The notes under the pieces are model-generated. The model made no database searches and had not been told where the DNA came from. It was given only the letters and a program-made list of their open reading frames with translations. From assembly GCA_900315735.1 (NCBI GenBank), contig ONAD01000009.1, positions 1-64,000 on the forward strand: 64,000 nt of DNA, read 5' to 3'. This document shows, one piece after another, positions 8,452 through 16,605 of this stretch (positions are counted from its first letter, which is position 1; every line of letters begins with the position of its first letter). The stretch comes from an uncultured Lachnospiraceae bacterium. Its GTDB lineage: Bacteria; Bacillota; Clostridia; Lachnospirales; Lachnospiraceae. Both the position numbers and the translations under genes were made by a program.

Positions 8452-9324
8452 TTAAGCAAATTTCTTACCGGTCAGTAATTCAAATGCTTCTTCGTATTTC
8501 TCAATTGTCTTCTCGATTACTTCATCCGGAAGGAGATAATCACTGTCTGGATTGGCTTTTAACCAGTCTCTTACAAACTGTTTGTCATAAGAAGGCTGTC
8601 CCTGTCCCGGTTTGTATCCTTCTAATGGCCAGAAACGGGAGCTGTCCGGTGTCAGCATCTCATCACCTAAAACTACATTTCCATTCTCATCGAGACCAAA
8701 TTCAAACTTGGTATCTGCAATGATGATTCCTTTGCTTAATGCGTATTCTGCACATTTCTTGTAAAGTGCGATGGTATATTCTTTAATCTTTTCTGCATAC
8801 TCTGCGCCTTTGCCCGGGAATGCTTTCTCTAATACGTCAATACTCTGTTCAAAAGAAATATTCTCGTCATGGTCACCAATCTCAGCTTTGGTACTTGGTG
8901 TGTAAATCGGCTCAGGTAATTTATCGGATTCTACAAGTCCTTCCGGTAATTTGATTCCGCAGACGGTTCCGTTCTCTTTGTAGCTTGCCCAGCCACTTCC
9001 GGTAATATATCCACGAACGATACATTCGATTGGAATCATTTCCAGTTTCTTGCACATCATGCTGTTGCCATCATATTTCTCATTCTGGAAAAATTCCGGC
9101 ATATCTTTTACATCAACGGAAAGCATATGGTTTGGCACGATATCCTTTGTAAAATCGAACCAGAATCTGGACATCTGTGTCAGAATTGCGCCCTTATTGG
9201 TAACCTTATTCTTTAAAATATGGTCAAACGCTGAAATTCTGTCTGTTGCAACAATGATAAGGCTTTCTCCATTATCATATACTTCTCTTACTTTTCCTTC
9301 TTTAAATGGTTTAAATTCCTGCAT
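8452..9324 (-). CDS. purC: SAICAR synthase
   Basis: PurC is phosphoribosylaminoimidazole-succinocarboxamide synthase, the ATP-dependent ligation of aspartate to CAIR. Motifs include the glycine-rich KEGKVREVYD near the N-terminus, VATDRISAFD, the signature IPIECIVRGYITGSGW, and GKEYDKQ-like SYDKQFVRDWL near the C-terminus. The start is placed at 9324 (MQEFKPFKEG) because GGAGGA lies about 10 nt upstream; a frame extending to 9357 would put that site inside the coding sequence. At 290 residues it matches the longer, Clostridia-type form. It leads purC-purF-purB. Confidence 0.95.
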   Translation of the reverse strand: MQEFKPFKEGKVREVYDNGESLIIVATDRISAFDHILKNKVTNKGAILTQMSRFWFDFTKDIVPNHMLSVDVKDMPEFFQNEKYDGNSMMCKKLEMIPIECIVRGYITGSGWASYKENGTVCGIKLPEGLVESDKLPEPIYTPSTKAEIGDHDENISFEQSIDVLEKAFPGKGAEYAEKIKEYTIALYKKCAEYALSKGIIIADTKFEFGLDENGNVVLGDEMLTPDSSRFWPLEGYKPGQGQPSYDKQFVRDWLKANPDSDYLLPDEVIEKTIEKYEEAFELLTGKKFA

Positions 9325-9389
9325 ACTGCTTTTGTCCTCCATTTTATGCTTTCGCAAATTTTTGTTGTGATAAAAAACACTACTGGAAA

Positions 9390-9419
9390 ATTATAATACA
9401 GTGTCTTTTAGAAAGTCAA
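9390..9419 (-). promoter_or_regulatory. Promoter of the purC-purF-purB operon
   Basis: TTGACT (9414-9419) and a perfect TATAAT (9390-9395) are 18 bp apart, about 65 bp upstream of the purC start. The rest of 9420-9547 is AT-rich with a small hairpin (TATTAG/CTAATA, near 9475-9495). No purine riboswitch or clear PurR box is seen. Confidence 0.7.
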
Positions 9420-9547
9420 TGAATTTGGGCGAAGTGTCCCTTTTGCCCCATATAGAAAAATGAGCGAAATTTATTAGTTTTTTTGTCTAATATTTTCTAT
9501 TTATAAGTATTATTAATATATGCATTGGAAAATACTTATCTATAGCA

Positions 9548-9585
9548 AAAGATTCTGTACCTTGTACTTAAGATACAGAATCTTT
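9548..9585 (-). terminator. Hairpin terminator after gpmI
   Basis: A 12-bp stem AAAGATTCTGTA/TACAGAATCTTT with a 14-nt loop. It lies about 120 bp downstream of the gpmI stop, beyond a repeat B copy. T-runs are short on both strands, so its efficiency is uncertain. Confidence 0.55.
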
Positions 9586-9587
9586 CT

Positions 9588-9688
9588 ATTTACGCGAGTA
9601 GCAAGAAAATTGCATGCTTGCATGCAGATTTGGCGAGCACCGCGATAACTCGAGAAACTCGCAAAGCGTGTTTCTTGTAGTTGGCATT
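9588..9688. repeat. Dispersed hairpin repeat B, copy 2
   Basis: Contains TTTACGCGAGTAGCAAGAAA, GATTTGGCGAGCACCGCGATAA and the core hairpin GAGAAAC...GTGTTTCTTG. It lies between the gpmI stop and its terminator hairpin. In this copy the middle module is replaced by a small palindrome, GCATGCTTGCATGC. Confidence 0.7.
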
Positions 9689-9707
9689 TTACCTTTACGG
9701 TCTTATT

Positions 9708-11249
9708 TTATTTTTTGATTAATAAAGATTTTCCAGTCATTTCTTTTGGCTGTTCCATTCCCATCAGCTCGATTAATGTAGGAGCGATATCTGCGAGACA
9801 TCCGCCCTCTCTTAAGCCGTATGCAGGGTCTGCATTTACCAGAATGAATGGTACCGGATTGGTGGTATGTGCTGTAAATGGTTCGCCTGTTTCATAATCG
9901 ATTAACTGCTCTGCATTTCCGTGGTCTGCACAGATGAACATCTGTCCGTCAACCTCTTTTAATGCTGCAACAGCTTTGCCTACGCACTCATCAACTGCTT
10001 CTACTGCCTTGATTGCTGCAGCCTGAACTCCGGTATGTCCAACCATATCCGGGTTAGCAAAGTTGATTACGATTACATCATATTTCTCAGATTTGATGGC
10101 ATCTACTAATTTATCACATACTTCGTATGCGCTCATTTCCGGTTTCAAATCATAGGTTGCTACCTTTGGTGATTTTACCAGAATTCTTTCTTCGCCTTTG
10201 TTTGGCTCTTCTACTCCACCATTGAAGAAGAATGTTACATGTGCATATTTCTCAGTCTCAGCGATTCTTGCCTGAGTCTTGCCATTGTCTGCAAGGAACT
10301 GTCCAAATGTATTGGTAAGCTCTACCTTGTGGAATGCAACGGTTTTGTTTGGAATGGTTCCATCGTATTCTGTGAAGCATACATAAGTTACGTTCTTTCT
10401 TGCGCCTCTGTCAAATCCATCGAACTCATCTGCACAGAATGCTCTGGTAATCTCTCTTGCACGGTCAGGACGGAAGTTAAAGAAGATAATGGTATCGTTA
10501 TCCTGTACAGTTGCTGTTGGAGCACCATTTTTCATGATTACAGTCGGAACTACGAACTCATCTGTTACATCTTTTGCATAAGATGCATCAATTGCTGCAA
10601 CAGCGCTGTCTGCTGTCTCGCCAACACCTTCTGTAATTGCTTTATATGCTTTTTCCACACGATCCCAACGGTTATCACGGTCCATTGCATAGTAACGTCC
10701 GTTAATGGTTGCGATTTCACCAACACCTATTTCTTTCATTTTGGCTTCCAGTTCTTCGATGAAGCCTTTTCCGGAAGTAGGTGCTGTATCACGGCCGTCT
10801 AAGAAGCAGTGTACATATACTTTGTCCACGCCTTCTTTTTTTGCCATTTCCAGAAGTCCAAATAAATGTGTAATGTGGCTGTGAACTCCACCCTCGGATA
10901 ATAATCCATATAAATGAAGGGCAGAACCGTTGTCTTTTACATTTTTCATACCGGCAAGTAATGCTTCATTTTTGAAGAAATCTCCATCTTCGATTTCTTT
11001 GGTAATTCTGGTTAATTCCTGGTATACAATTCTTCCTGCACCCATGTTCATATGTCCTACTTCGGAGTTACCCATCTGTCCGTCCGGAAGTCCTACGGCA
11101 AGTCCGCTTGCATTTCCTTTTACCCATGGATAATCTTTCATCAGTGCATCAATGTTTGGCTTGTTTGCCTGGGCTACTGCATTTCCCTCAGTTTTGTCAT
11201 TCAGACCAAAACCATCTAAAATCATCAATACGGTTGGTTTTTTACTCAT
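9708..11249 (-). CDS. gpmI: Cofactor-independent phosphoglycerate mutase
   Basis: GpmI interconverts 3- and 2-phosphoglycerate using two Mn ions and a phosphoserine intermediate, without 2,3-bisphosphoglycerate. The 513-residue protein has the alkaline-phosphatase-superfamily start [10 protein letters not shown] with metal ligand Asp12, the catalytic Ser62 in [10 protein letters not shown], and the conserved [19 protein letters not shown] and DHGNAEQ motifs. It begins 41 bp after capA on the same strand and probably shares that transcript. A repeat B copy and a hairpin follow it. Confidence 0.97.
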   Translation of the reverse strand: MSKKPTVLMILDGFGLNDKTEGNAVAQANKPNIDALMKDYPWVKGNASGLAVGLPDGQMGNSEVGHMNMGAGRIVYQELTRITKEIEDGDFFKNEALLAGMKNVKDNGSALHLYGLLSEGGVHSHITHLFGLLEMAKKEGVDKVYVHCFLDGRDTAPTSGKGFIEELEAKMKEIGVGEIATINGRYYAMDRDNRWDRVEKAYKAITEGVGETADSAVAAIDASYAKDVTDEFVVPTVIMKNGAPTATVQDNDTIIFFNFRPDRAREITRAFCADEFDGFDRGARKNVTYVCFTEYDGTIPNKTVAFHKVELTNTFGQFLADNGKTQARIAETEKYAHVTFFFNGGVEEPNKGEERILVKSPKVATYDLKPEMSAYEVCDKLVDAIKSEKYDVIVINFANPDMVGHTGVQAAAIKAVEAVDECVGKAVAALKEVDGQMFICADHGNAEQLIDYETGEPFTAHTTNPVPFILVNADPAYGLREGGCLADIAPTLIELMGMEQPKEMTGKSLLIKK

Positions 11250-11289
11250 GTTTTTTCCTCTTTTCTTTAAAATCTTCTATTGAAACGGA

Positions 11290-12720
11290 TTACTCCGTTG
11301 CTGTCACATAGCCATCATCATCTATGGTAATTCCCACGGAAAGGGACTCCATAAAATCAAAAATACGTCTTTTCTCGCTCTCATCTGTCACCAGTGAGGT
11401 CTTGTAATTCTTCTGTATACACGGCAGGAAACGAAAATCAATCGTTCCATCATCCCGGATAATCACCTGGGATAAACCGGTATCTAATGTCGATGCCGAA
11501 AACCAGAAATTGCCAAGGCTATAAATAATCGGCACGCCATCCATATATTCCATGCCCTGCAGGCAATGGGTATGTCCGCCGATAATGACATCCACACCGG
11601 CTTCCACAAACTGTTTGGCAAGGGCCACCTGATCAGAACCAAAATAGTTGGTTCCTTCTGTTCCCCAATGGACAAACGCAATCACATAATCGCTGTTGTC
11701 TCTTGCCTCTTCTATCACTTTCAGAAACTTGTCCGGGTTCAGTGTCTTTAACACGCCCGGCGTAATCTCGGTTGCTTCCTTCGTATAATTTAAAGAACGT
11801 TCAATCTGTGTTGCAGATACAATTGCTATTTTCTTTCCATTTGCCACAAAATATACCGGGCGCATGGCATCTTTTAAATCTTTTCCTGCTCCCACATACG
11901 GAACTCCTGCTTCTTCCAGCGTATCTATGGTATCTATCAACGCCTCTTCGCCATAATCATAAACGTGATTATTTGCAAGGCTGACTATATCTGTTCCAAA
12001 GGTTTCTAATAATGCAACACGCTTCGGGTCTGCCCGGAAAGTATAATCTTTGCCAGCTAACGGTTCGCCTCTTGTACTGTAGGTGAACTCATTGTTTACC
12101 ATCATAATATCGGCATCATTCATTTCCTGCAGCAAATCCGCAGAAAAACAGTCATAAATTCCATTTGGCTGTGCATCCATATGCTCGGTTGTGCCCCAGC
12201 CTTCTGCGAAATTAATATCGCCGGTAAAGTCCAGTACAATCTCATCCTCAGAGTTACATGTCTTCCAGTAAACCTGCTGCAGATCATCTTCATTCATGCC
12301 GGTGTCCTGACAATAAAGAAGCCACAGCACATGTATGGAATTGCCGGTCTCTTCATACCAGATATTCACATCCTGATCTTCCTGGGATTCCTTCGCAATA
12401 CTTAAAACTGCATCTTTTCCATAGTTGGCATAAACCCAGTTCAAGAAACTCTCATCAATCCGATAATCCCCGATAAATTCTTTGCTGCAGGAATCCAGCA
12501 GTGCTTCGTATGCATCATCTAAATCTTCTATCACCAGCTTCTTCGTCTCTGTGGAGACTTCTTCTGTTTCTGCTACTGCATATTCTGTTTTCTCGCTGCT
12601 CTCTGGTTCTGTCATCGCCTGTGCTTTCCTGCCACATCCGCTGCAAACCATTCCAAACAACAATATTCCTATCCCTGCCATCTGCAAAGCTTTTCTTCTC
12701 AAATCGGTATCCTCGCTCAA
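11290..12720 (-). CDS. CapA-family lipoprotein (predicted metallophosphatase fold)
   Basis: The product resembles poly-gamma-glutamate capsule protein CapA (PGA_cap domain, calcineurin-like fold). The domain spans about residues 155-440, with VLDFTGDINFAEGW, VSLANNHVYDYG and VIIGGHTHCLQG as metal-site-like motifs. It starts with a lipoprotein signal: basic RRK, a hydrophobic stretch and a lipobox ending in FGMVC or CSGC, so it should be anchored outside the membrane. Starts are non-ATG: TTG at 12720, or TTG at 12702, which gives the cleaner signal MRRKALQMAG and has GAGG 8 nt upstream. The substrate is unknown; no other capsule genes are nearby. Confidence 0.85.
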   Translation of the reverse strand: MSEDTDLRRKALQMAGIGILLFGMVCSGCGRKAQAMTEPESSEKTEYAVAETEEVSTETKKLVIEDLDDAYEALLDSCSKEFIGDYRIDESFLNWVYANYGKDAVLSIAKESQEDQDVNIWYEETGNSIHVLWLLYCQDTGMNEDDLQQVYWKTCNSEDEIVLDFTGDINFAEGWGTTEHMDAQPNGIYDCFSADLLQEMNDADIMMVNNEFTYSTRGEPLAGKDYTFRADPKRVALLETFGTDIVSLANNHVYDYGEEALIDTIDTLEEAGVPYVGAGKDLKDAMRPVYFVANGKKIAIVSATQIERSLNYTKEATEITPGVLKTLNPDKFLKVIEEARDNSDYVIAFVHWGTEGTNYFGSDQVALAKQFVEAGVDVIIGGHTHCLQGMEYMDGVPIIYSLGNFWFSASTLDTGLSQVIIRDDGTIDFRFLPCIQKNYKTSLVTDESEKRRIFDFMESLSVGITIDDDGYVTATE

Positions 12721-12761
12721 CTCCTCTTTCGTCTCTTGTGTCCTGCTTTCTTGCCGATAAC

Positions 12762-12790
12762 ATTATACACTATCTTTCTTTTTCTAACAA
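12762..12790 (-). promoter_or_regulatory. Promoter of capA-gpmI
   Basis: TTGTTA (12785-12790) and TATAAT (12762-12767) are 17 bp apart on the minus strand, about 45 bp before the capA start and just outside palindrome copy 1. Confidence 0.65.
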
Positions 12791-12820
12791 TCCTTATTTT
12801 AGGCAAATAGCGTATTCCGG

Positions 12821-13085
12821 TATTCTGTTCCCAAACAAATTATCTGCGCAAATCATTACGCATCAAGACCACGTAAGGGCGGTAAGGGGTACTAAGAATT
12901 TCTGCTATATACTTTTTCTTCCCGCAACCGGTGCATATTCGCATCCATGCTCAGATGCACCTCGCAGGCACATCCCTGTGCCTGCGTTGCTAAATTTATG
13001 TAGGAAATTCCAAGTACCCCTAACAGCCCTTACAAGGCTTGCCAGCGAATGACCCGCACAGATATTTTGTAATATACAAGAATTC
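12821..13085 (-). repeat. Long structured palindrome A, copy 1
   Basis: The conserved core lies at 12924-12990, minus orientation, closed by GCAAC/GTTGC. Its two hairpins have stems GCAGGCAC/GTGCCTGC and GGTGCAT/ATGCACC, with loops AGGGAT and ATGGAT. Outside the core the arms pair over much of their length, for example GGGGTACT with AGTACCCC, GTAAGGGC with GCCCTTAC, and ATCTGCGC with GCACAGAT. It fills the gap between capA and the methyltransferase gene. Confidence 0.8.
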
Positions 13086-13120
13086 TTTTTTCAAAATTCT
13101 ACTATTAGACTTCAAGAATA

Positions 13121-13945
13121 TCATACTTCTTTTAATTCTATGATTTGGTTCGATATGTTGCGGACTGCCGGTATTTTTCCGATTATGCCATAGATTGGAT
13201 AGAGCTTTTTCATGCCCTCCACCAGACTTACGCCCTTTACCGGTTCAAAGCCCGGCAATTCTTTTGCCAGTGTGCGGCCGTTCTTTACACCCCAGGTAAA
13301 TTTTGCTTTGCTGGCTTCTATGGATTTTTCTTTGATGTGTTTTACTACAAATGGAGACATGGTTTCCACCAGTACAGTTGCAGCGGTAAAATGTTTTCGG
13401 ATAATTGCAAATATCTTCTGCACATCCTCCAGGGAAAGATACATGGTCAACCCTTCAATAATCACAAGTGTCGGACGTGTTTCATTGTCTAAATCGGTCT
13501 CAGCATCAAGTGTCTTATGAACCTCTTCTGCCCACGCCTCATCCATCGCAGAATAAGGAAGGACGGATACCCGCCCGTTTTCTTCTAAGAATTTTTTACG
13601 CACTTCTATGGTTACCGGTAAGTCCAGATTAAACCAGCGCAGTTTTCCATTATCTACCCGATAAAATCTGGTGTCCAGACCACAGGCAATATTGATTACA
13701 ACAGCATTCGGATGCTCTGTGACATAGTTTTGTACCATTTCATCCAGTACAATGGTTCGTGCTACAACGCCATTTCGCATCATGGCATCTTCCTTTGCCT
13801 TTGTGAAATCATAGTCCATCTCTTTTACGATTTCCATTGCCTTCTTATCATAGATAAGATGTCCCTCTCTTTCGGACTCCATGGCTCTTGCATAGAGTGT
13901 CTGAATCATGGTTTCCTGTACTCCGGTCATTTCAATTTTCTTCAT
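13121..13945 (-). CDS. Class I SAM-dependent methyltransferase, LCM family
   Basis: The 274-residue protein belongs to the leucine carboxyl methyltransferase-like family (PF04072), often annotated as O-methyltransferase of polyketide biosynthesis. It shows the SAM-binding VVINIACGLDTRFYRV (about residues 83-98), WFNLDLP with the ribose-contacting acidic residue, and the VIIEGLTMYL motif after strand 4. The substrate is unknown and no biosynthetic cluster surrounds it. An AAGGAG site precedes the ATG. The gene stands alone, bracketed by two copies of the long palindrome in opposite orientation. A TATCAA...TTGATA dyad lies about 20 bp upstream. Confidence 0.85.
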   Translation of the reverse strand: MKKIEMTGVQETMIQTLYARAMESEREGHLIYDKKAMEIVKEMDYDFTKAKEDAMMRNGVVARTIVLDEMVQNYVTEHPNAVVINIACGLDTRFYRVDNGKLRWFNLDLPVTIEVRKKFLEENGRVSVLPYSAMDEAWAEEVHKTLDAETDLDNETRPTLVIIEGLTMYLSLEDVQKIFAIIRKHFTAATVLVETMSPFVVKHIKEKSIEASKAKFTWGVKNGRTLAKELPGFEPVKGVSLVEGMKKLYPIYGIIGKIPAVRNISNQIIELKEV

Positions 13946-13989
13946 GTGTGTTCTCCTTCTTATGTATCAATTTGATATTTGGGGCTAAA

Positions 13990-14268
13990 GTTTCTTCCGC
14001 TATTGTCTTACTGCATATGACGCTGTCCGTCTGTATGCAGATACATTCACAAAGCTGTTAGAACGGCTTGCATTCTGCACAGTTTCCGGCAACACAGGCA
14101 CAGGGATGTGCCTGTGAGGCGCATATGAACATGGATGTGAATTTGCGCCGGTTGCCAGAATCATAAAAATATCTTACCAGAATGCCCAGCCGTCCTTACA
14201 GGTTTGTGGTAGTATCTGCAACAGACGGACAACCGGCATATTCATCTAAGGCAATAACAGAACAAAAC
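13990..14268 (+). repeat. Long structured palindrome A, copy 2
   Basis: The core is at 14088-14156, plus orientation, closed by GGCAAC/GTTGCC. Hairpin stems are ACAGGCAC/GTGCCTGT and GGCGCAT/TGCGCC, with loops AGGGAT and ATGGAT. The arms outside pair, notably GTCCGTCTGTATGCAGATAC with its near-complement at 14200-14220. It fills the gap between the methyltransferase start and the tetR terminator, so the methyltransferase gene is flanked by inverted copies. Confidence 0.8.
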
Positions 14269-14311
14269 AAATTGCAACATAACAAAAGTTATATTCCGTT
14301 ATGGTAAAGAA

Positions 14312-14347
14312 AAAAGGACACCCTCCAGATTTACATCCAGAAGGCAT
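14312..14347 (-). terminator. Terminator after the TetR gene
   Basis: On the minus strand a 14-bp stem with several G-U pairs (GGATGCCTTCTGGA with TCTGGAGGGTGTCC) is followed by six T. The upstream arm overlaps the last codons of the tetR-like gene. Confidence 0.8.
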
Positions 14348-14939
14348 CCTTCTTCATTTTCTCTATTAAGCTGTTCGTTCCACTATCAGCATACACGCCA
14401 ATGGCTTCTGCCAGTTTCAATGTTTCTTCCATACTATAGTTTCCCTTCAGCACTGCAAGATTACTCTGCATACGCATGTCTGTCAGAATCTCTATTAACT
14501 GCGCATTCGGCTCACGCCCGGTCTTTTCCAGAAAATAATCCCGGAAAGATTTCTTCGTCTGCTCCTTTATGGTGTCCTTGAAGTTCGCATAACAGCTTCC
14601 TTCTGACTTCTCCATAATCAGAATCAGTTCCTCTTTATGCCGGTATTCAAATTCAAAAAGCATCCTGTCATTTTCGATTGCTGTCTCAGGATTTGCAGCC
14701 TCTCTTACATATAATTCCTGCATCAGCTTCTGATACTGCTCCACTGCCGGTCCTAAGATTGCATGAATTAACGCTTCCTTATTGGCAAAGGAAAAATAAA
14801 AGGCTCCGGTGGTCACATTTGCCCGCTTGCAGATGTCCCTAAGACACGCCTGCGTATAACCCTTTTCTAAAAATTCTGCTTTTCCCGCTTCAATTAAACG
14901 TAATCTTGTCTGTTCTCTGTTTCTTTCATTCTCACCCAT
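14331..14939 (-). CDS. TetR/AcrR-family transcriptional regulator
   Basis: The product has an N-terminal TetR HTH (about residues 9-55: RLRLIEAGKAEFLEKGY, then DICKRANVTTGAFYFSFANKE) and a divergent ligand-binding domain. The start is set at the ATG at 14939 (MGENERN), giving 202 residues. A longer frame to 14978 would run through the promoter and its operator. No Shine-Dalgarno is visible, and the predicted transcription start falls within about three bases of the ATG, so the mRNA may be leaderless. Its own promoter overlaps the sufU stop codon. No neighbouring target transporter is seen; autoregulation is likely. Confidence 0.85.
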   Translation of the reverse strand: MGENERNREQTRLRLIEAGKAEFLEKGYTQACLRDICKRANVTTGAFYFSFANKEALIHAILGPAVEQYQKLMQELYVREAANPETAIENDRMLFEFEYRHKEELILIMEKSEGSCYANFKDTIKEQTKKSFRDYFLEKTGREPNAQLIEILTDMRMQSNLAVLKGNYSMEETLKLAEAIGVYADSGTNSLIEKMKKDAFWM

Positions 14940-14949
14940 AACACTTGTT

Positions 14950-14978
14950 ATGTTAGTACAGACTAACCATTTTGTCAA
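14950..14978 (-). promoter_or_regulatory. tetR promoter with palindromic operator
   Basis: TTGACA (14973-14978) and TAACAT (14950-14955) are 17 bp apart. The palindrome GTTAGTCTGTACTAAC (14952-14967) overlaps the -10 and the spacer, the classic position for TetR-family autorepression. Confidence 0.75.
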
Positions 14979-15403
14979 GCCTCATCATTTAACATTTCTT
15001 CTAAGGTATGCCAGCCTAATACAGCACATTTTACCCGCGCTGGCATATGAGAAATATCCTTTAATGCCGAAGCTTCTTCCAGCTCGTCAATCTCTTCTTC
15101 AGAAGCTTCTCCTTTAATCATTTTTAAGAATAATTCTCCTAAATGCAGCGCTTCCTCTTTCTTCTTTCCGACAATCATGCCCAGCATAATATCGGCAGAT
15201 GCCTGGGAAATAGCACAGCCATCTCCTACAAATGCACCGTCTACGATTTCATCACCGTCTAATTTTAATTTTAAAAAGATGTCATCCCCACAGTTTGGAT
15301 TCACACCTTCCAACACCAGATCGGCATCCGGAAGGTCATGCTTGAACTCCGGGTGAATATTGTGTTCGGTAAGGATTTCATTATAAAAGCTTCTACTCTC
15401 CAT
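14975..15403 (-). CDS. sufU: SUF scaffold / sulfur-transfer protein SufU
   Basis: SufU accepts persulfide sulfur from SufS and passes it to the SufBCD complex in Firmicutes. The 142-residue protein keeps the zinc/persulfide ligands Cys38, Asp40, Cys63 and Cys126, in NPNCGDD, VGDGCAIS and RVKCAVL. The length is typical. It is the last SUF gene and overlaps sufS by 11 bp, so the two are translationally coupled. The stop codon lies within the -35 of the downstream tetR promoter. Confidence 0.95.
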   Translation of the reverse strand: MESRSFYNEILTEHNIHPEFKHDLPDADLVLEGVNPNCGDDIFLKLKLDGDEIVDGAFVGDGCAISQASADIMLGMIVGKKKEEALHLGELFLKMIKGEASEEEIDELEEASALKDISHMPARVKCAVLGWHTLEEMLNDEA

Positions 15404-16604
15404 ATCCCATTCTCCTTCTGACTCCTGCTACGCTTTTTACCAGCGCATCGACTTCTTCTTCTGTATTGTAGAACATCAGGCTTGCTCTTGTAGCGGAGCG
15501 GACTCCCAGATACTCTAACAATGGCTGTGCACAATGATGTCCTGCCCGGACAGCCACACCGTCGGATTCCAATACCGCACTGACATCGTGTGGATGCACA
15601 TCTTCAATGGTAAATGTCAGGATTCCGGTATGTTCTTCTGCCAGTTCAGAACCAAGCACATGAACCTTTGGAATTGCTTTCAGTCCTTCCAAGGCTCTTT
15701 TCGTAAGTGCAAGTTCCCGCTCCTGCATAGTTTCAAAACCGATTTTGTTGATATAATCAATGGCTGCTGCCAGTCCGACTGCGCCTGCTGCATTGACCGT
15801 TCCTGCTTCAAACTTATGCGGAAGCTCTGCATATTTTGCACCATCTCTTGTAACAGAATCTATCATTTCTCCGCCGGTAAGGAATGGTGGCATTGCCTTT
15901 AAAAGTTTTTTCTTTCCATATAAAACACCAATTCCCATTGGTCCCATTAACTTGTGACCGGAAAATGCCAGAAAATCCACATCCAGCTTCTGCACATCAA
16001 TCGGCATATGTGGGGAGCTCTGGGCTGCATCCAGCACTACTACTGCATTGCTCTTTCTTGCTCTTCGCACAATTTCCTCTACCGGAGTCGGGCGTCCCAA
16101 CACATTAGACACCTGTGTGATTGCCACCAGTCTTGTTTTATCAGAAAAAGCTTCGTCTAACTTTGCTTCGCTTAAACTACCGTCTTTTTCGCATTCCAGA
16201 TAAATAAGTTTCGCTCCGGTCTGTCTTGCTACCATCTGCCACGGCAGCATATTGCTGTGATGTTCCATAATGGAAACCACAATTTCGTCCTCCGGGCAAA
16301 GATTATTTAAGCCATAGCTGTACGCTACTAAATTCAGGCTCTCTGTGGTATTTCTGGTAAATATAATTTCTGTCTCAGATGCAGCATGGATAAACTGCTG
16401 AACTGTTTTTCTCGCTGCCTCATAGGCATCGGTTGCTTCCAGGCTCAAAGGATAGAACCCACGCAGCGGATTGGCATTATGTTTTTCATAAAATTCCTTT
16501 TCCGCTTCAATGACGCATGCCGGCTTCTGTGCGGTTGCCGCATTGTCAAGATAGATGACATCCCGGTCTTTAAAAAGAGGAAAATCCTTCTTAAAATCGT
16601 ACAT
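15393..16604 (-). CDS. sufS: Cysteine desulfurase SufS
   Basis: This PLP enzyme releases sulfur from cysteine for Fe-S assembly. The 403-residue protein is a class V aminotransferase of group II, with the PLP lysine Lys218 in FSGHKLMGP and the catalytic Cys358 in RAGHHCAQP. It begins with the usual KDFPLF...YLDNAATAQKP. It sits one base after sufD and overlaps sufU, as expected for a SufS-SufU pair. Confidence 0.96.
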   Translation of the reverse strand: MYDFKKDFPLFKDRDVIYLDNAATAQKPACVIEAEKEFYEKHNANPLRGFYPLSLEATDAYEAARKTVQQFIHAASETEIIFTRNTTESLNLVAYSYGLNNLCPEDEIVVSIMEHHSNMLPWQMVARQTGAKLIYLECEKDGSLSEAKLDEAFSDKTRLVAITQVSNVLGRPTPVEEIVRRARKSNAVVVLDAAQSSPHMPIDVQKLDVDFLAFSGHKLMGPMGIGVLYGKKKLLKAMPPFLTGGEMIDSVTRDGAKYAELPHKFEAGTVNAAGAVGLAAAIDYINKIGFETMQERELALTKRALEGLKAIPKVHVLGSELAEEHTGILTFTIEDVHPHDVSAVLESDGVAVRAGHHCAQPLLEYLGVRSATRASLMFYNTEEEVDALVKSVAGVRRRMGYGE

Positions 16605-16605
16605 C

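Noticed and set aside
9420-9540. Purine riboswitch upstream of purC
   Set aside because: No conserved aptamer loops or three-way junction are visible, and the region lies upstream of the predicted promoter, so it is not in the transcript.
12515-12763. Minus-strand frame overlapping the start of capA
   Set aside because: It lies in another frame of a clear lipoprotein gene and is rich in Arg and charged residues, typical of an out-of-frame reading.
12924-12990. Known riboswitch (FMN, T-box, cobalamin) in the palindrome core
   Set aside because: No conserved aptamer sequences of these classes are present, and the copies have no constant relation to a start codon.
13963-13978. Shared operator between the methyltransferase leader (TATCAA...TTGATA) and the toxin-antitoxin operator
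   Set aside because: The similarity is to a short AT-rich palindrome with different spacing, and is expected by chance.
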